DNA of 9,612 bases, taken from the NCBI GenBank assembly GCA_947589625.1, contig CANQCM010000032.1, positions 1 through 9,612 on the forward strand, read 5' to 3'. A model generated the notes under the pieces. That model worked only from the letters and a program-made list of their open reading frames with translations. It had not been told where the DNA came from and searched no databases. A program made the position numbers and the translations under genes. Of the stretch, positions 1 to 6,361 are shown piece after piece. The first letter of the stretch is position 1. Every line of letters begins with the position of its first letter. This stretch comes from an uncultured Alphaproteobacteria bacterium. GTDB lineage: Bacteria; Pseudomonadota; Alphaproteobacteria; Rs-D84.

Positions 1-27
1 AATGACCGGATTTCTAATAAAAAACTA

Positions 28-104
28 TGGTGCGAGCAAAGGGGCTCGAACCCTCGACCTCAACCTTGGCAAGGTTGCGCTCTAGCCAACTGAGCTACGC
101 TCGC
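28..104 (-). tRNA. tRNA-Gly (anticodon GCC), CCA encoded
   Basis: On the minus strand the 77-nt sequence folds as a complete cloverleaf. The 7-bp acceptor stem pairs GCGAGCG with TGCTCGC, followed by discriminator A and an encoded CCA (28-30). The D arm is GCTCAGTTGGCTAGAGC. The anticodon stem CAACC/GGTTG encloses the loop TTGCCAA with anticodon GCC (complement at 68-70), so it reads GGC and GGU glycine codons. The T arm has the TTCGAGC loop. The RNA is followed directly by a short T run (about 21-26 on the opposite strand), a possible termination or processing site. A TATAGT box on the minus strand (133-138) would give a leader of about 20 nt, but I see no matching -35 box. Confidence 0.97.
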
Positions 105-198
105 ATTGCTGGGGTATTTTGACATAGTTTTTACTATAATGCAAGTAATTTTTATTTTTTCGCCCGCCCCCTTGTGTTTGAAATATTTTTCTAAAATC

Positions 199-226
199 TT
201 GACAATTTATATTTTAGGGCTATAAT
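199..226 (+). promoter_or_regulatory. Consensus sigma70 promoter for the 257-565 gene
   Basis: A perfect TTGACA (-35, 199-204) and a perfect TATAAT (-10, 221-226) are separated by 16 bp. The predicted start of transcription is near 233, giving a short A-rich leader that contains the AAGGAG ribosome site at 245-250. The perfect boxes suggest strong constitutive expression. No operator-like dyad is evident beyond AT-only sequence. Confidence 0.8.
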
Positions 227-256
227 ATAAACATAAAAAATAAAAAGGAGTTAAAA

Positions 257-565
257 ATGGCAGAAATGAATCAAAACGCTTATCAAGTATCATATAGCGA
301 TTTTTTATCTATACTTGATATTTGCGCCGAGGCAAATGACATGCGTATATATAATGTTATTGAGCCAATATTTATGAAGGCATATAAAAAATTAGGTGCA
401 GGTCAATATATGATGACTTTGTCCGCCGAAGATTATGCCGCTTTGCGCCAAGGGATTTACAGTTTGCCATTTCAATACGCTGAACGCGCAGGTCGTACAT
501 TATACCGTGCGCAAATAATCAATTCTGTAAGTGCAACGATGTCAAACAATCAAAACATTCGCTAA
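257..565 (+). CDS. Small conserved-looking protein of unknown function (102 aa)
   Basis: I do not recognise this protein. It is soluble, with no signal peptide and no membrane segment, and is predicted largely helical. It is rich in Tyr, Met and Ala, with a single Cys (in ILDICAEAND, about residues 19-28), and it has a polar Asn/Gln-rich tail (SNNQNIR). It is very likely a real gene: AAGGAG sits 6 nt before the ATG, a consensus promoter lies at 199-226, and a strong hairpin terminator follows 12 nt after the TAA stop. It stands alone as a one-gene transcript, convergent with the gene at 613-1602 and divergent from tRNA-Gly. A strong promoter on a small monocistronic gene suggests an abundant housekeeping, nucleoid-associated or stress protein, but the sequence gives no direct evidence for any function. 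Confidence 0.8.
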   Translation: MAEMNQNAYQVSYSDFLSILDICAEANDMRIYNVIEPIFMKAYKKLGAGQYMMTLSAEDYAALRQGIYSLPFQYAERAGRTLYRAQIINSVSATMSNNQNIR

Positions 566-577
566 ATAATATAAAAC

Positions 578-605
578 AAAAAAACGGGGCAAATGCCCCG
601 TTTTT
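578..605. terminator. Bidirectional intrinsic terminator between convergent genes
   Basis: An A run (578-584), the stem CGGGGC (585-590), the loop AAAT, the stem GCCCCG (595-600) and a T run (601-605). The stem extends by A-T pairs on both sides, so it can terminate both the 257-565 gene on the plus strand and the 613-1602 gene on the minus strand. Confidence 0.93.
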
Positions 606-612
606 ATTTGCA

Positions 613-1602
613 CTAAATCCAATTCCACGGCTGGACAACTTTTAACAAGCTGAGTGCGGTACGTTTGTCGGCGAACGCATGACCACAACGTGGGCAAACG
701 ATGAATGGTGCAATCATTGCCTTCATCTTTTTGCGCACCATCATCCAGATGTACAACCCAACCGCCCATGCGGCAATCACCAAACCCCACGCGACATAGC
801 CGAAGTATTTGTTCACTGTGTCGGTAATAATATTTATCACCCCAACATTAGATTTTTCCAAATCGTTGTAAATCTTGGTTGCGACAGGCCACGATGACGG
901 ACGCCAAGGATAAACATGTTCTATGCCATAATTAGTCAATAATGTTGTTCCCAAACCGCCAGAGCTTTTATCCAATTGCTTTTTGATTGCAGCATCAATC
1001 ATATCGTCAATTTGTACCTGTAATACACTGGTCAAATCGCTTTCAATTTTTTCTAATTTTTCGTTTACCAGTTTCGCAGTGTTATCAACCTGATTGATGG
1101 CTTCGTTTGTTTTATTCACACCTTCATCAACCTTGTCCAATGCGTTTGTAACGCCGCTGGTATCAACACCCAATTTGCCAGCAAGTCCAGCCAGACCGCG
1201 TGCTTTGGTGGTGGCATCGGTTGCCTTGGCGGTAGTGTCTTTCGCCTTGGCGGTGGCATCGGTTACTTTGTTTACAGCGCCTTCTGCCATTTTCACTTTA
1301 TCAACAGCATACGCCACAGGCTTTTCCAGATTGATTGCGTCTTTAATCCCGTCCAGCAATTTTTCATACTGTTCAACAATATTGCGTTGCAAATCAAAGA
1401 ACATTGACACAACGATTGATTTTTTTATCGGTTGTGAATAAGTGTTCTTGATGTGCAATGGAAACCATATAACCAACAACAGCCACACGATTGTAAAGAT
1501 GGCAAATATACGTTTAACCCACGTGATGTAAGAAGTCTTGCGCGCAACGGTTTTTGCGCCGCCGCGATCAATCACCTCTATTTCTTTTTTAGATTTTTTC
1601 AT
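613..1602 (-). CDS. Two-TM membrane protein, periplasmic coiled coil, cytoplasmic CxxC tail (unknown function)
   Basis: A 329-aa protein of unrecognised family. Visible order: a basic N-terminus (residues 1-30, several Lys/Arg); TM1 about 31-48 (FAIFTIVWLLLVIWF); a long Ala/Lys/Asp/Thr-rich helical region (about 60-210) with three near-perfect heptads at 114-134 (TDATAKA, KDTTAKA, TDATTKA), likely a coiled coil; a Gly/Trp/Pro-containing segment (212-240); TM2 about 267-288; and a basic tail with a Cys pair in CPRCGHAF (303-310). By the positive-inside rule both ends are cytoplasmic and the coiled coil periplasmic. The frame stays open upstream into tgt, but I chose the ATG at 1602 because AAAGGAGA lies 5 nt before it (1608-1615) and the basic/TM1 pattern begins there; the longer version would read through the tgt terminator. 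It ends at TAG beside the shared terminator at 578-605. Existence of the gene is well supported; its role is unknown, and envelope scaffolding or tethering is only a guess. Confidence 0.82.
   Translation of the reverse strand: MKKSKKEIEVIDRGGAKTVARKTSYITWVKRIFAIFTIVWLLLVIWFPLHIKNTYSQPIKKSIVVSMFFDLQRNIVEQYEKLLDGIKDAINLEKPVAYAVDKVKMAEGAVNKVTDATAKAKDTTAKATDATTKARGLAGLAGKLGVDTSGVTNALDKVDEGVNKTNEAINQVDNTAKLVNEKLEKIESDLTSVLQVQIDDMIDAAIKKQLDKSSGGLGTTLLTNYGIEHVYPWRPSSWPVATKIYNDLEKSNVGVINIITDTVNKYFGYVAWGLVIAAWAVGLYIWMMVRKKMKAMIAPFIVCPRCGHAFADKRTALSLLKVVQPWNWI
1201..1263 (-). repeat. Three in-frame 21-bp heptad repeats
   Basis: Codons for residues 114-134 of the 613-1602 gene encode three consecutive seven-residue units, TDATAKA, KDTTAKA and TDATTKA. 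The DNA copies are similar (GGTGGCATCGGTTGCCTTGG-type blocks on the plus strand) but not identical, so this is an internal coding duplication. Unit number could vary between strains. Confidence 0.7.
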
Positions 1603-1625
1603 AAAAATCTCCTTTCGTTTAATGT

Positions 1626-1655
1626 ATCCTAGCGCATTTATATAACCTATCGCAA
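1626..1655 (-). promoter_or_regulatory. Possible promoter for the 613-1602 gene
   Basis: On the minus strand TTGCGA (1650-1655) and TAGGAT (1626-1631) are separated by 18 bp. They lie between the tgt terminator and the ribosome site at 1608-1615. The match to consensus is weak. A promoter is expected here because the terminator at 1659-1684 should cut off transcription from the tgt operon. Confidence 0.4.
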
Positions 1656-1658
1656 GAC

Positions 1659-1684
1659 AAAAAAACACCGACATTTGTCGGTGT
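1659..1684 (-). terminator. Intrinsic terminator of the era-queA-tgt operon
   Basis: Read on the minus strand, an 8-bp perfect stem ACACCGAC/GTCGGTGT with loop AAAT is followed by seven T residues. It begins 3 nt after the tgt stop codon (1688-1690). Confidence 0.93.
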
Positions 1685-1687
1685 GCA

Positions 1688-2800
1688 TTATTCTGCATTG
1701 GTATATTTGCGAATAAATTCAGATTTGAATTGGGCGAAGTTGCCCTGCTCAATAGAATTACGAATATCGCGCATTAAATCTTGATAAAACCATAAATTAT
1801 GCTGGGTCAATAATGTTGCGCCTAGAATTTCATTACACTTTATCAAATGATGAATATATGCACGGTTCAATTTACACGCAGGACACGTACACTCGTCATC
1901 AATTGGCGCAGTGTCATCACGGAATCGCGCATTTTTCATATTCATTGTGCCGTGACGCGTAAATGCCTGGGCGGTGCGACCTGCGCGCGTGGGCATAACG
2001 CAATCAAACATATCAACACCGCGTTCAACCGCGCCCAAAATATCAAGTGGCGTACCAACCCCCATTAAATATCGCGGTTTATCAGTTGGCAACAGTGGTG
2101 TGGTGGTGGCAATCATACGAAACATTGTTTCTTGGGGTTCGCCCACCGCCAGACCGCCAATTGCATAACCATCAAAGCCAATTTCGGTCAATTGTTGCGC
2201 CGATTTTTCGCGTAAATATGGGAAATCTGCGCCTTGGACAATACCAAAGATGCCATAGCCCGGACGATCTATAAACGCATCGCGACTGCGTCGCGCCCAA
2301 CGCGCAACCATATCTACATTTTTTTCAGCGCGTTCACGCGTTGTCGGCAAATGCAAGCATTCGTCCAGTGCCATTGTGATATTAGAATCCAACTGATGTT
2401 GTATATGCACAGAATCTTCGGGGCGCAAAAAATGTTTAATACCACCATCAATGTGCGATGTAAATTCTACACCGTCTTCGGACATTTTGACCAGATTAGA
2501 CAGGCTCATTACCTGAAAACCGCCAGAATCTGTTAAAATTGGCCCGTGCCAACCACTGAACTTATGCAGACCGCCCATTTGTTCAACTAAATCGCCACCT
2601 GGGCGCATCATTAAATGATATGTATTACCCAAAATTACTTGCGTGCCTGTCGCGGCGACCATATCCATCGTCAGCGCTTTGACCGTTGCCGCCGTGCCAA
2701 CCGCCATAAACGCAGGTGTTTCAAATGTGCCATGCGCTGTTTCTACGCGACCGCGGCGCGCCATGCCTTGTGATTTAAGAACTGTAAATTTTAATGACAT
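1688..2800 (-). CDS. tgt: Queuine/preQ1 tRNA-guanine transglycosylase
   Basis: A 370-aa cytosolic enzyme that exchanges the wobble guanine 34 of GUN-anticodon tRNAs (Asp, Asn, His, Tyr) for preQ1, the committed step of queuosine insertion. It shows the TIM-barrel family signatures: ILGNTYHL (56-63), LTDSGGFQ with the general acid/base Asp91 (89-96), GIVQG (186-190), GGLAVGE (215-221), and FDCVMPTRAGR with the nucleophile Asp266. The zinc site CTCPAC (Cys304, Cys306, Cys309) and His334 are intact, but the Cys309-to-His spacing is one residue shorter than in the E. coli enzyme (24 rather than 25 intervening residues). Length is normal (E. coli 375). Its ATG abuts the queA stop (TAAATG), and its ribosome site AAAGGA (2808-2813) lies inside queA, so translation is probably coupled. 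It is the last gene of the era-queA-tgt operon. Confidence 0.98.
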   Translation of the reverse strand: MSLKFTVLKSQGMARRGRVETAHGTFETPAFMAVGTAATVKALTMDMVAATGTQVILGNTYHLMMRPGGDLVEQMGGLHKFSGWHGPILTDSGGFQVMSLSNLVKMSEDGVEFTSHIDGGIKHFLRPEDSVHIQHQLDSNITMALDECLHLPTTRERAEKNVDMVARWARRSRDAFIDRPGYGIFGIVQGADFPYLREKSAQQLTEIGFDGYAIGGLAVGEPQETMFRMIATTTPLLPTDKPRYLMGVGTPLDILGAVERGVDMFDCVMPTRAGRTAQAFTRHGTMNMKNARFRDDTAPIDDECTCPACKLNRAYIHHLIKCNEILGATLLTQHNLWFYQDLMRDIRNSIEQGNFAQFKSEFIRKYTNAE

Positions 2801-3802
2801 TTAATTATCCTTTTTGAACAGCAAGCAACAATCGCCATAAGAAAAAAAGCGATATTTTTCAGCGACTGCGTGTGCATATGCTGATTTCATTTCATCAAGC
2901 CCTGCAAACGCAGAAACCAGCATAAACAATGTAGATTTCGGCAAATGAAAATTTGTCAGCAAGACATCAACCGCACGAAATTTATAGCCTGGGGTTATGA
3001 AAATATTTGTTGTTGTACAAAATGGTTTAATACCAGTGTCTGTTGCCGCACTTTCCAACAGGCGCATTGATGTTGTACCCACGGCAATTACGCGTTTTGC
3101 GCTGTTTATTATGTCTGCTTGTTCAGGGGTAATACAACCCCATTCGCTGTGCATTTTGTGTTGCGAAATATCCTCGGTCTTGACGGGCAACCAGGTACCT
3201 GCGCCAACATGCAGGGTTATTTTCACAACGCGTGCGCCGCGGCGTTCTATTTCTTGCAACATTTCGTCTGTAAAATGCAAGCCTGCGGTTGGTGCCGCCA
3301 TTGACCCCATAGGATCAGCATATACTGTTTGATAACGTTCGCGGTCTGATATTTCTTCTTCGCGCCGCATATATGGTGGCAACGGCATTTTGCCAACCCG
3401 ATTTAGCACATCAAAAACATTGTCGCATAAAAATTCCAGTTTCAGACCACTGTCTGCGTCAATGTCGCGCACAATAATTTCTGTGCCATCGTCCAGTGTT
3501 AATTTGTCGCCAATATTAAATTTATTAAACTTTTTGCACAGCCCCCACCAAACATGCGCATCAACCGCAGTGTGCAATGTTATTTCATGTCCAGACGCAT
3601 TAAATCGCGCAGGAATAACGCGCGAGTTATTAAATACTACGACATCGCCATCACGCAGATAATCCAGAAAATCGCGCACATGTTTATCAGCCACCGCGCC
3701 ACCGCGCCCAAGCACCAACATACGCGACGCATCGCGTTGTGCCAGTGGGTGTGACGCAATCAATTCAGGTGGCAATTCAAAATCAAAATCGGACAGTTGC
3801 AT
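2801..3802 (-). CDS. queA: S-adenosylmethionine:tRNA ribosyltransferase-isomerase
   Basis: A 333-aa cytosolic enzyme that transfers and isomerises the ribosyl group of SAM onto preQ1-tRNA, giving epoxyqueuosine, the step directly after Tgt. Family signatures run the full length: FDFELPPELIASHPL (6-20), FNNSRVIPARF (57-67), GKMPLPPYMRR (137-147), AAPTAGLHFT (169-178), LHVGAGTWLPVKTE (197-210), HKMHSEW (215-221), AVGTTSMRLLES (240-251), TNFHLPKSTLFMLVSAFAG (283-301) and YRFFSYGD (317-324). It is somewhat shorter than the E. coli protein (356), mainly because of a smaller insert domain around residues 70-100 and a short C-terminus, both within normal variation. The usual GDAM near the end reads GDCC here. 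Start: the N-terminus aligns with known QueA proteins, but no good ribosome site precedes it; the start lies 12 nt after the era stop, so it probably depends on coupling to era translation. Confidence 0.98.
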   Translation of the reverse strand: MQLSDFDFELPPELIASHPLAQRDASRMLVLGRGGAVADKHVRDFLDYLRDGDVVVFNNSRVIPARFNASGHEITLHTAVDAHVWWGLCKKFNKFNIGDKLTLDDGTEIIVRDIDADSGLKLEFLCDNVFDVLNRVGKMPLPPYMRREEEISDRERYQTVYADPMGSMAAPTAGLHFTDEMLQEIERRGARVVKITLHVGAGTWLPVKTEDISQHKMHSEWGCITPEQADIINSAKRVIAVGTTSMRLLESAATDTGIKPFCTTTNIFITPGYKFRAVDVLLTNFHLPKSTLFMLVSAFAGLDEMKSAYAHAVAEKYRFFSYGDCCLLFKKDN

Positions 3803-3814
3803 TTAATTGTGGCT

Positions 3815-4708
3815 TTATTTTTTAAATTTTAAACCTTGATCTGTATAAGATTCCGCGTCATCTTCCCAATTTTCTTCAACGCGTACAAACAAGTGCAATC
3901 GTGCATTTACACCCCATTGATCTTGGATATCGTGGCGCGCCGCAATGCCGATTTTCTGTAATTGCGCCCCACCCCGTCCAATAACAATCTTTTTATGCGC
4001 ATCTGATTGAACAACAATTTTCTGATAAATTTCCAAAACACCATCAGGCGCAGTTTCTACGCGTTCTGTTATTACATTGATATGATAGGGCAATTCTTGG
4101 TGAATAAATTGATATATTTTTTCGCGCGTCAATTCAGACAAATATAACATATCAGGCACATCGGTCGCGTCTGTCGGTTCAAACAAATATGGCGATGCAG
4201 GCATTACATTTGCCAGCGCATGCAACATTTCATCAATGCCGTCATTTTTCAACGCAGAAATCATAAATATTTCATGCCAATTTGCCATCTGGGCAATTTC
4301 AGCCGCGATTGGCAACAATTCGCCTTTTTTCACTGCATCTGTTTTATTTAATGCAACAAACAAATTTTTATGGTCGCCAATTTTCTGAACCAGTGTACGA
4401 ATTGTATCTGTTATGCCCTTGGTCGCATCAACAATCAGCAACACCGCGTCTGCGTCAGAAATCGCGTCCATCGCCGCACTAACCATCGCACGATCCAGCC
4501 GCCGCCGCGGATTAAACACCCCTGGGGTATCAGTAAATATAATTTGCCGCGCGCCAACCATTTTTACTGCGCGCAGGTTTGTTCGCGTGGTTTGCACCTT
4601 GTGCGAAACAATTGAAACTTTGCGCCCCATGATTTGATTCATCAGGGTGCTTTTGCCCGCATTAGTCGGGCCAACAATCGCAACAAATCCAGAATATGTT
4701 TTTACCAT
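3815..4708 (-). CDS. era: GTPase Era (16S rRNA/30S subunit assembly)
   Basis: A 297-aa essential-type GTPase that binds the 3' end of 16S rRNA during small-subunit maturation and is membrane-associated in many bacteria. GTPase motifs: G1 GPTNAGKST (13-21), effector region QTTRTN (39-44), G3 DTPG (60-63), G4 NKTD (121-124) and G5 SALK (151-154). The C-terminal type II KH domain contains VIGRGGAQLQKI (242-253) and ends in the family-typical LHLFVRV...W...Y...GL pattern. Length matches the family (E. coli 301). Only a weak ribosome site (TGGAAT, 4711-4716) precedes the ATG, but the N-terminus aligns with Era. It is the first gene of era-queA-tgt; pairing Era with queuosine genes groups translation functions. 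The leader region shares the era/dcd divergent spacer. Confidence 0.98.
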   Translation of the reverse strand: MVKTYSGFVAIVGPTNAGKSTLMNQIMGRKVSIVSHKVQTTRTNLRAVKMVGARQIIFTDTPGVFNPRRRLDRAMVSAAMDAISDADAVLLIVDATKGITDTIRTLVQKIGDHKNLFVALNKTDAVKKGELLPIAAEIAQMANWHEIFMISALKNDGIDEMLHALANVMPASPYLFEPTDATDVPDMLYLSELTREKIYQFIHQELPYHINVITERVETAPDGVLEIYQKIVVQSDAHKKIVIGRGGAQLQKIGIAARHDIQDQWGVNARLHLFVRVEENWEDDAESYTDQGLKFKK

Positions 4709-4751
4709 ACATTCCAGAATAGCATACCAATTTCAAAAGTGAATAAAAATC

Positions 4752-4779
4752 TTGCAATTCAATATATACATTATAAAAT
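4752..4779 (+). promoter_or_regulatory. Probable promoter of the dCTP deaminase gene
   Basis: TTGCAA (4752-4757) and TAAAAT (4774-4779; also readable as TATAAA at 4772) are spaced 16 bp apart. The predicted start near 4786 gives a leader of about 34 nt carrying AAGGA (4808-4812). It overlaps the candidate era promoter on the other strand. Confidence 0.5.
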
Positions 4780-4790
4780 TATGCTGGCAA
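4761..4790 (-). promoter_or_regulatory. Possible promoter of era-queA-tgt
   Basis: On the minus strand TTGCCA (4785-4790) and TATATT (4761-4766) are spaced 18 bp apart, giving a leader of roughly 45 nt before era. The spacer is AT-rich, so chance matches are easy and other boxes are possible. Confidence 0.35.
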
Positions 4791-4819
4791 GGGGGTGTAG
4801 GCAACGCAAGGATTAAAAA

Positions 4820-5545
4820 ATGCAATTGACTGGCCCTGAAATTTTGCGTGTTATGCAAACACCTAACCCACAAAATCCTGAAAACAAGCCTGATATTATT
4901 ATTCAGCCGTTTTATAGCCAATGTCTGGGGTCAAACAGTTATGATTTACATCTGGGCGATACATTGTGCGTATACCAGAACACAATTCCGCATGGTATGA
5001 AAATCGGAATTGAATACAATGCGCAGAAAACCGATTATTCTATGCGTGATTGGTTTGACAGCAAACGCGCATACGCGAAATATCTACTGCGCCCGTCAAA
5101 ATATGATTTTCGTAATCCGAAATACCTGATTGACCCATGCCACAATAATAATGAACGCGCGTTATGCGAAATAAAAATTCCGCAATCGGGTCTGATTTTG
5201 TCGCCTGCGATTGGGTATCTGGGTACAACCACAGAATACACAGAAACGCGCAACCTGTTCCCGTATATAGACGGCAAATCGTCTGTGGGACGCAATTTCA
5301 TTCTGAATCATCACACGGCTGGGCGTGGTGATGACGGTTTCTGTGGGCAATGGACATTGGAAATTCGCGTTTTGTATCCGACCGTCGTTTATCCAAATAT
5401 GCGCATTGGCCAGATTTATTACGAACAATTCACTGGAACCAGAAAACCGTACGACAAAAATCCATCCAGCCATTATAATGGCCAACGCGGTCCAACCCGT
5501 GCGGCGATTATTCCAATTGATAATTTTATTGATAAACAACATTAA
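4820..5545 (+). CDS. dcd: dCTP deaminase family protein, long form
   Basis: A 241-aa cytosolic protein of the dCTP deaminase/dUTPase fold, expected to convert dCTP to dUTP for dTMP synthesis. Signatures: GSNSYDLHLG (37-46), YLGTTTEY (133-140), DGKSSVGR (151-158), NHHTAGRGDDGFCG (163-176) and WTLEI (178-182). Aligned by eye to E. coli Dcd, Ser111, Arg115, Ala124 and Glu138 correspond to Ser154, Arg158, Ala167 and Glu181 with identical spacing, so the deaminase site appears intact. It is about 48 residues longer than E. coli Dcd (193). Most of the excess (about 35 residues) is a Tyr/Asn-rich segment between the LHLG and DGKSS motifs, within about 53-118. The start is supported by AAGGA 7 nt before the ATG. 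It is a single gene, divergent from era and convergent with bamD. A dUTPase or bifunctional deaminase/dUTPase activity cannot be excluded. Confidence 0.88.
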   Translation: MQLTGPEILRVMQTPNPQNPENKPDIIIQPFYSQCLGSNSYDLHLGDTLCVYQNTIPHGMKIGIEYNAQKTDYSMRDWFDSKRAYAKYLLRPSKYDFRNPKYLIDPCHNNNERALCEIKIPQSGLILSPAIGYLGTTTEYTETRNLFPYIDGKSSVGRNFILNHHTAGRGDDGFCGQWTLEIRVLYPTVVYPNMRIGQIYYEQFTGTRKPYDKNPSSHYNGQRGPTRAAIIPIDNFIDKQH

Positions 5546-5571
5546 AAAAACGCCCATTTGGGCGCTTTTTT
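5544..5571. terminator. Bidirectional terminator shared by dcd and bamD
   Basis: An A7 run (5544-5550), stem CGCCC (5551-5555), loop ATTT, stem GGGCG (5560-5564) and a T6 run (5566-5571). It overlaps the dcd stop codon and the bamD stop codon (5570-5572), and serves both strands. Confidence 0.9.
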
Positions 5572-6316
5572 AATCATGTTCCATTTTATTGACAGGCTTG
5601 TCTAATTTTTTAGTCCATTTATCATCAGGAAAATTTTTACGCAACATTTCGGAATATCCGGCAACCTGTTCTGGTAAACCAATAGCCGTATAGCATTCAG
5701 TCAAGCGATACAACGCCTCGGGCGTCATAACTGTTTCTTGGGCATCAGTGATAATTGATTGTAAACGATCAATCGCACTGGTCCAATTTTCTTTTTTCAT
5801 ATCGTTGCGCGCAGTATACATAACCTTGCCTGCGATATAGTTTTTCAAGATTAAAATTTTATTTTCGGCGTTTTTAGCATACGGCGATTTTGGAAAACGG
5901 TCAACCAATTGCTGGAATTGTTGCAATGCATATGCCGACATTCCTGGTTCGCGGCGAACATCGCTGACTTGGCGATAATAACACATACCGCGCAAATATA
6001 AAACATACGGAACATTTGGATTACCTGGGTGGAATCGCATAAAACGGTCTGCAGTTAAAATAGCACCTGCAAAATCATCGTCCATATACTGTGAATATGC
6101 TGCCATAATCAATGCGTCAGACGCCCATGGACTGGACGGATATTGGCTTTCTGCCTTGAGAAATTCCACGGCTGCCTTGTCATATTTTTCATCGTTAAAT
6201 TCGTCATATGCCGTCTGATAAATCTCGTTCAGCGGTGTTTCAGCCACAATTTCCGTTTTACTGGTGCATGCGGCAAGCGACGCAATTAAAAAAAGTGCTA
6301 AAAAAAACTTTTTCAT
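5570..6316 (-). CDS. bamD: Outer-membrane protein assembly factor BamD (lipoprotein)
   Basis: A 248-aa lipoprotein component of the BAM complex, which folds and inserts beta-barrel proteins into the outer membrane; it binds BamA at the periplasmic face. The signal peptide ends in lipobox SLAAC with lipidated Cys17. The mature part consists of tetratricopeptide-like helical repeats: about 33-61 (YQTAYDEFNDEKYDKAAVEF), 66-95, 100-143 (the family region beginning FHPGNPNVPYVLYLRG at 95-110), 163-195 and 199-231. Length is close to E. coli BamD (245), but the loop after the YLRG motif is shorter. The start is supported by AGGAAT (6323-6328) at 6-nt spacing. It is divergent from murJ with overlapping promoters, in a run of envelope genes, and ends inside the terminator shared with dcd. 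Confidence 0.95.
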   Translation of the reverse strand: MKKFFLALFLIASLAACTSKTEIVAETPLNEIYQTAYDEFNDEKYDKAAVEFLKAESQYPSSPWASDALIMAAYSQYMDDDFAGAILTADRFMRFHPGNPNVPYVLYLRGMCYYRQVSDVRREPGMSAYALQQFQQLVDRFPKSPYAKNAENKILILKNYIAGKVMYTARNDMKKENWTSAIDRLQSIITDAQETVMTPEALYRLTECYTAIGLPEQVAGYSEMLRKNFPDDKWTKKLDKPVNKMEHD

Positions 6317-6331
6317 GGTAATATTCCTGTC

Positions 6332-6361
6332 TTGATTTTATATCTTTTGGTTGAGTATAAT
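6332..6361 (+). promoter_or_regulatory. Promoter of murJ, predicted leaderless
   Basis: TTGATT (6332-6337) and a perfect TATAAT (6356-6361) are separated by 18 bp. The predicted transcription start falls at 6368-6369, on or next to the A of the murJ ATG (6369), so the mRNA would lack a 5' leader. Consistently, there is no Shine-Dalgarno sequence before murJ. Confidence 0.65.

Noticed and set aside
119..140. TTGACA (119-124) and TATAAT (135-140) on the plus strand near the tRNA
   Set aside because: The spacing is only 10 bp, too short for a sigma70 promoter; the properly spaced pair at 199-226 serves the gene.
206..231. TTTATAT/ATATAAA inverted repeat around the 199-226 promoter
   Set aside because: AT-only, short and expected by chance in this AT-rich spacer.
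1094..1441. Plus-strand open frame of 115 codons opposite the coiled-coil region
   Set aside because: It is the antisense shadow of the Ala/Lys/Thr repeats, giving an artificial Ala/Val/Ser-rich peptide without ribosome site or promoter.
1603..1752. 50-residue N-terminal extension of the 613-1602 gene overlapping tgt
   Set aside because: It would cross the tgt terminator and the tgt 3' end, has no ribosome site, and the internal ATG at 1602 has a strong one followed by a sensible basic/TM start.
5162..5557. Minus-strand open frame of 131 codons opposite dcd
   Set aside because: It lies antisense to a clear dCTP deaminase homologue, crosses the terminator hairpin and has no recognisable motif.
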